Assembly: GCA_021324455.1 (NCBI GenBank)
Contig: JAJPJA010000107.1
Location: forward strand, 1 to 34,857
DNA length: 34,857 bases
Direction of reading: 5' to 3'
Source: Pseudomonadota bacterium
GTDB taxonomy: Bacteria; Desulfobacterota; Binatia; Binatales; Binataceae
Part shown: one piece after another, positions 32,516 through 34,857 of the stretch
Numbering within the stretch: position 1 is the stretch's first letter
Layout of the letters: the number at the start of each line of letters is the position of its first letter
Translations under genes and position numbers: made by a program
The notes under the pieces: model-generated
The model's input: only the letters and a program-made list of their open reading frames with translations
Database searches by the model: none
Told to the model about the DNA's origin: nothing

Positions 32516-34612
32516 ATGGCACAGCGGCATTTCTTCATGGGCGTGGATATCGGCGGAACCTTCACCGACCTGGTGCTGTTTGAGGACGGCCGGCAAAAAC
32601 CTTTCAACGCCAAGACGCTCACCACGCCGGCCGACCCGGTTGACGGCGTGTTGAATGCGGTGCGCGAAGCGATGGCGCAAGCGGACGCCGCGCCCGGCGA
32701 AGTGCGCCGCGTGGTTCACGCGACCACCCTGGCCACCAACCTGATTCTCGAGCGCAAAGGCGCCCGGCTGGGATTTGTCACCACCAAAGGCTTTGGCGAC
32801 ATGTTCCACATCAGCAAGCAGTATCCGTCCGGCATCGACCGCTTCAACGCGCATTACGAACGGCCCGAACCGCTGGTCGATCGCGAGATGGTGATCGAAA
32901 TCGACGAGCGGCTGAATTTTCGCGGCGAGGTGCTCAAACCGCTCAATGAGGCGCAGGCCGAGTCCGCGGTCAGGCGGTTGGCCGCCGCCAAGCCCGACGC
33001 GGTCGCCGTCTGCCTGCTGCATTCCTACGCCAATCCCGCGCACGAGCGCGCGGTGGGCGAGATGCTGCAGCGCGCGATGCCGGGGGTTTACGTGGCGCTG
33101 TCATCGGAGGTCTGGCCGGAGTTCCAGGAATATGAACGCGCTTCGACCACGCTGATCTCGGCCTATGTCGGTCCGATGATGGCCGATTACCTGGGCCGGC
33201 TGGAGCAGGAATTGCGCGGCTTTGGGATCCAATGCGGCCTGCAGATCATGCAGTCCAGCGGCGCCGTGATGCCGGCTTCGATGGCCGCGCGCAAGGCGGT
33301 GTACAGCGTCGAGTCGGGACCGGCCGCGGGCGTTATCGCCACCGCGCAACTGGGCCTCGCCATCGGACGTCCCAACATGATCTCGTTCGACATGGGCGGC
33401 ACCACCGCCAAAGTCGGCCTGATCCAGCATGGCAGGCCCAACGTAACCCATGACTTCGCCGTCGGCACCAGCGTCAGCGTGCAGGCGCGCGCCAGCGGCG
33501 AGCCGATCAAGATCCCGGTCATAGATCTGGCCGAGGTGGGCGCGGGCGGCGGCAGTATCGCATGGATCGATCCCGGCGGACTGCTTCAGGTGGGGCCGCT
33601 CAGCGCCGGCGCCGCTCCCGGCCCGGCCTGCTACGGGCTGGGCGGCACGCAGCCGACCGTGACTGACGCCAACGTGGTGCTGGGCTATCTCAACCCGGAT
33701 TATTTCCTCGGCGGGAAGATGAAAATCTATCCGGAACGAAGCCGCGGCGCGATTGCGCGCAATCTCGGCGAGCGCCTCAAGCTTGACCCGGTGCTGGCGG
33801 CGCACGGCATATACCAACTGGCCAATATCCACATGGGCAGCGCGGTAAGACTGATTACCGTGTCGCGCGGCATCGATCCGCGCGAGTATGCGGTGATGGC
33901 GTTCGGCGGCGCCGGTCCGATCCATATCGTCAAGGTCGCCGAACAGTTCAACATTCCCACCGTGATTGTGCCGCCCTCGCCCGGCGTGGCGTCGGCGTTC
34001 GGGCTGCTGATGTCGGATTTGGCGCATGACAATGTGACTACTCATATCGTGCAATGTAAAAGCGCGTCGGCGGACGACCTGCGCCGGATTTTCGACAATC
34101 TGGAGCAGGCCGGACGCAGGGAGTTGACCAACGAGGGAACGGCACAGAAAGACATCGTGGTGCAGCGGTCGATCGACACCCGCTTCGTGCATCAGAAACA
34201 CGAAATCAACATTCCCGTCCCGCCCGGACCGATTACAGACGCAACCCCTGCCGCGATCGAACAGTCTTTTCGGGATCTCTACTTCGAGCTGTTCAAGGTA
34301 AGACCCGCCGACCCGGTCGAGTTCGTGAACTTTGCGGTGCGCGTGGTCGGCGTGGCCAGCAAACCGCAGATCCAGCCGACGCCGCGCGGCGACGGCAACA
34401 CCCCGCGCGCGCTCAAGGGTATGCGCCAGGCATACTTCGCCGAGACCTCGGGGTTCGTGGATACGCGCGTGTACGACCGCACCGCGCTGATGCATGGCGA
34501 CAGAATTGAAGGACCGGCGATCCTGGAGGAGCCCGACTCGACTACCATCTGCCCGCCCGGATACGCGGTCGAGGTCGATCCGTTTTTGAACCTGGTTATC
34601 GGTAAAAAATAG
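32516..34612 (+). CDS. hyuA: hydantoinase A/oxoprolinase family protein, copy 2
   Basis: 698 residues. It has the same architecture as copy 1: GVDIGGTFTDLVL (Asp11), HATTLATNLILERKGA, SFDMGGTTAKVGL (Asp292), LAEVGAGGGSIAWID, AFGGAGPIHIVKV, and the ending EEPDSTTICPPGY. All ATP-binding motifs are intact, so it should be active. No hyuB follows: the next gene is an exported repeat protein. It must therefore share the HyuB at 27808, pair with a HyuB elsewhere, or work alone. The ribosome binding site is poor (GGGAG about 12 bases before the ATG). Copies 1 and 2 differ in many positions, especially around residues 100-150 and 540-640, which probably reflects different substrates. Confidence 0.93.
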   Translation: MAQRHFFMGVDIGGTFTDLVLFEDGRQKPFNAKTLTTPADPVDGVLNAVREAMAQADAAPGEVRRVVHATTLATNLILERKGARLGFVTTKGFGDMFHISKQYPSGIDRFNAHYERPEPLVDREMVIEIDERLNFRGEVLKPLNEAQAESAVRRLAAAKPDAVAVCLLHSYANPAHERAVGEMLQRAMPGVYVALSSEVWPEFQEYERASTTLISAYVGPMMADYLGRLEQELRGFGIQCGLQIMQSSGAVMPASMAARKAVYSVESGPAAGVIATAQLGLAIGRPNMISFDMGGTTAKVGLIQHGRPNVTHDFAVGTSVSVQARASGEPIKIPVIDLAEVGAGGGSIAWIDPGGLLQVGPLSAGAAPGPACYGLGGTQPTVTDANVVLGYLNPDYFLGGKMKIYPERSRGAIARNLGERLKLDPVLAAHGIYQLANIHMGSAVRLITVSRGIDPREYAVMAFGGAGPIHIVKVAEQFNIPTVIVPPSPGVASAFGLLMSDLAHDNVTTHIVQCKSASADDLRRIFDNLEQAGRRELTNEGTAQKDIVVQRSIDTRFVHQKHEINIPVPPGPITDATPAAIEQSFRDLYFELFKVRPADPVEFVNFAVRVVGVASKPQIQPTPRGDGNTPRALKGMRQAYFAETSGFVDTRVYDRTALMHGDRIEGPAILEEPDSTTICPPGYAVEVDPFLNLVIGKK

Positions 34613-34725
34613 CCATTGATGACTGAAAATGAATAATGAGGATTTTCTGGCGCTTGGCCTGATTCGGAGGTTAAGCTTGAGCTGAGCGCAGTTCAGATGC
34701 CCTTCACGTGTCAGGAGGTCGCGCC

Positions 34726-34857
34726 GTGAAAACGCCCGCCCATACGCGAGGAGCTTACATCGGTCTGACAGCGGTTGCGGCGGTCTTTGCCGCCTACGGC
34801 ACCTGCCGGGGTTTTGGCGGCGTCAGCGTCGGCGGCCTCAGCGTCGGCGGCCTCAGC
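34726..34857 (+). CDS. exported repeat protein (N-terminal fragment)
   Basis: The start is a GTG at 34726 with CAGGAGGTCGCGCC upstream, an excellent ribosome binding site. The first 44 codons are visible before the window ends. Residues 1-27 look like a signal peptide (AYIGLTAVAAVFAAYG core), followed by GFGGVSVGGLSVGGLS, a glycine-rich tandem repeat. The full length, repeat number and function are unknown. It has no recognised family here. A 113-base gap separates it from the second hyuA. Confidence 0.5.
   Translation, partial: MKTPAHTRGAYIGLTAVAAVFAAYGTCRGFGGVSVGGLSVGGLS
34828..34857 (+). repeat. 15-bp in-frame tandem repeat, cut by window end
   Basis: Two identical copies of GTCGGCGGCCTCAGC stand head to tail, encoding VGGLS each, preceded by a degenerate copy (GGCGGCGTCAGC). 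The array runs off the window edge, so the number of copies is unknown. Confidence 0.75.

Noticed and set aside
29552..34612. Recent tandem duplication or transposon-borne copy of hyuA
   Set aside because: The two copies differ throughout at the protein level, and no insertion sequence or direct repeats flank them.
1..34857. CRISPR array, tRNA or rRNA genes, prophage or insertion sequences
   Set aside because: No regularly spaced repeats, cloverleaf-like sequences, transposase motifs or phage genes were seen on reading; a dedicated tRNA scan was not possible.

Overview
The window is GC-rich, densely coded bacterial DNA. No insertion sequence, CRISPR array, rRNA or tRNA gene is visible. A lipid-transport set with an outer-membrane lipoprotein, a signal-peptide DUF1329 protein and LexA point to a diderm (Gram-negative) bacterium. 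The many luciferase-like oxidoreductases, ACMSD-type amidohydrolases, SnoaL-like proteins, a DUF1329 protein and hydantoinase/oxoprolinase subunits resemble uncultured soil lineages such as Binatota or other deltaproteobacteria-like groups. That placement is inference from gene content, not from a marker gene.

Layout. (1) 1-1963, plus strand: end of an MlaF-type ABC ATPase, an MCE (MlaD-like) protein and a PqiC-like lipoprotein, forming the tail of a phospholipid/lipid transport operon. (2) 2034-4719: small accessory genes, namely an HdeD-like membrane protein, two divergent SnoaL/NTF2-fold proteins, a Cys/His-rich mini-protein and a VOC protein. (3) 4891-8079: an SDR oxidoreductase divergent from a two-gene unit of an alpha/beta hydrolase and a large luciferase-like monooxygenase. 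(4) 8491-15738, minus strand: a tight housekeeping string read as thiL, two CNNM/CorC-type membrane proteins, larB, a UbiB/ABC1 kinase-like protein, an AlkZ-related winged-helix protein and lexA. (5) 15945-24825, minus strand: a catabolic block in apparent order SMP-30 lactonase, GMC dehydrogenase, amidohydrolase, FAH-family hydrolase, HpaI-type aldolase, two luciferase-like oxidoreductases and another amidohydrolase. A third amidohydrolase (25057-26172) is divergent from it. (6) 26362-34612, plus strand: a DUF1329 protein, then hyuB, hyuA, a MarR regulator and a second hyuA. (7) 34726-end: start of an exported protein with a 15-bp in-frame tandem repeat.

How the genes may work together. The block at 15945-26172 has the enzyme types of a peripheral pathway for a cyclic, terpenoid-like or aromatic substrate: flavin-dependent oxygenation, alcohol oxidation, lactone opening, C-C hydrolysis, aldol cleavage and decarboxylation. 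No ring-cleaving dioxygenase or CoA ligase is present, so the substrate is unknown. The hyu genes encode an ATP-dependent amidase/carboxylase-like enzyme with two alternative HyuA subunits for one visible HyuB. A MarR gene sits between the two hyuA genes, and a 20-bp near-palindrome lies upstream of the DUF1329 gene as a candidate operator. These are the most interesting undescribed combinations in the window.
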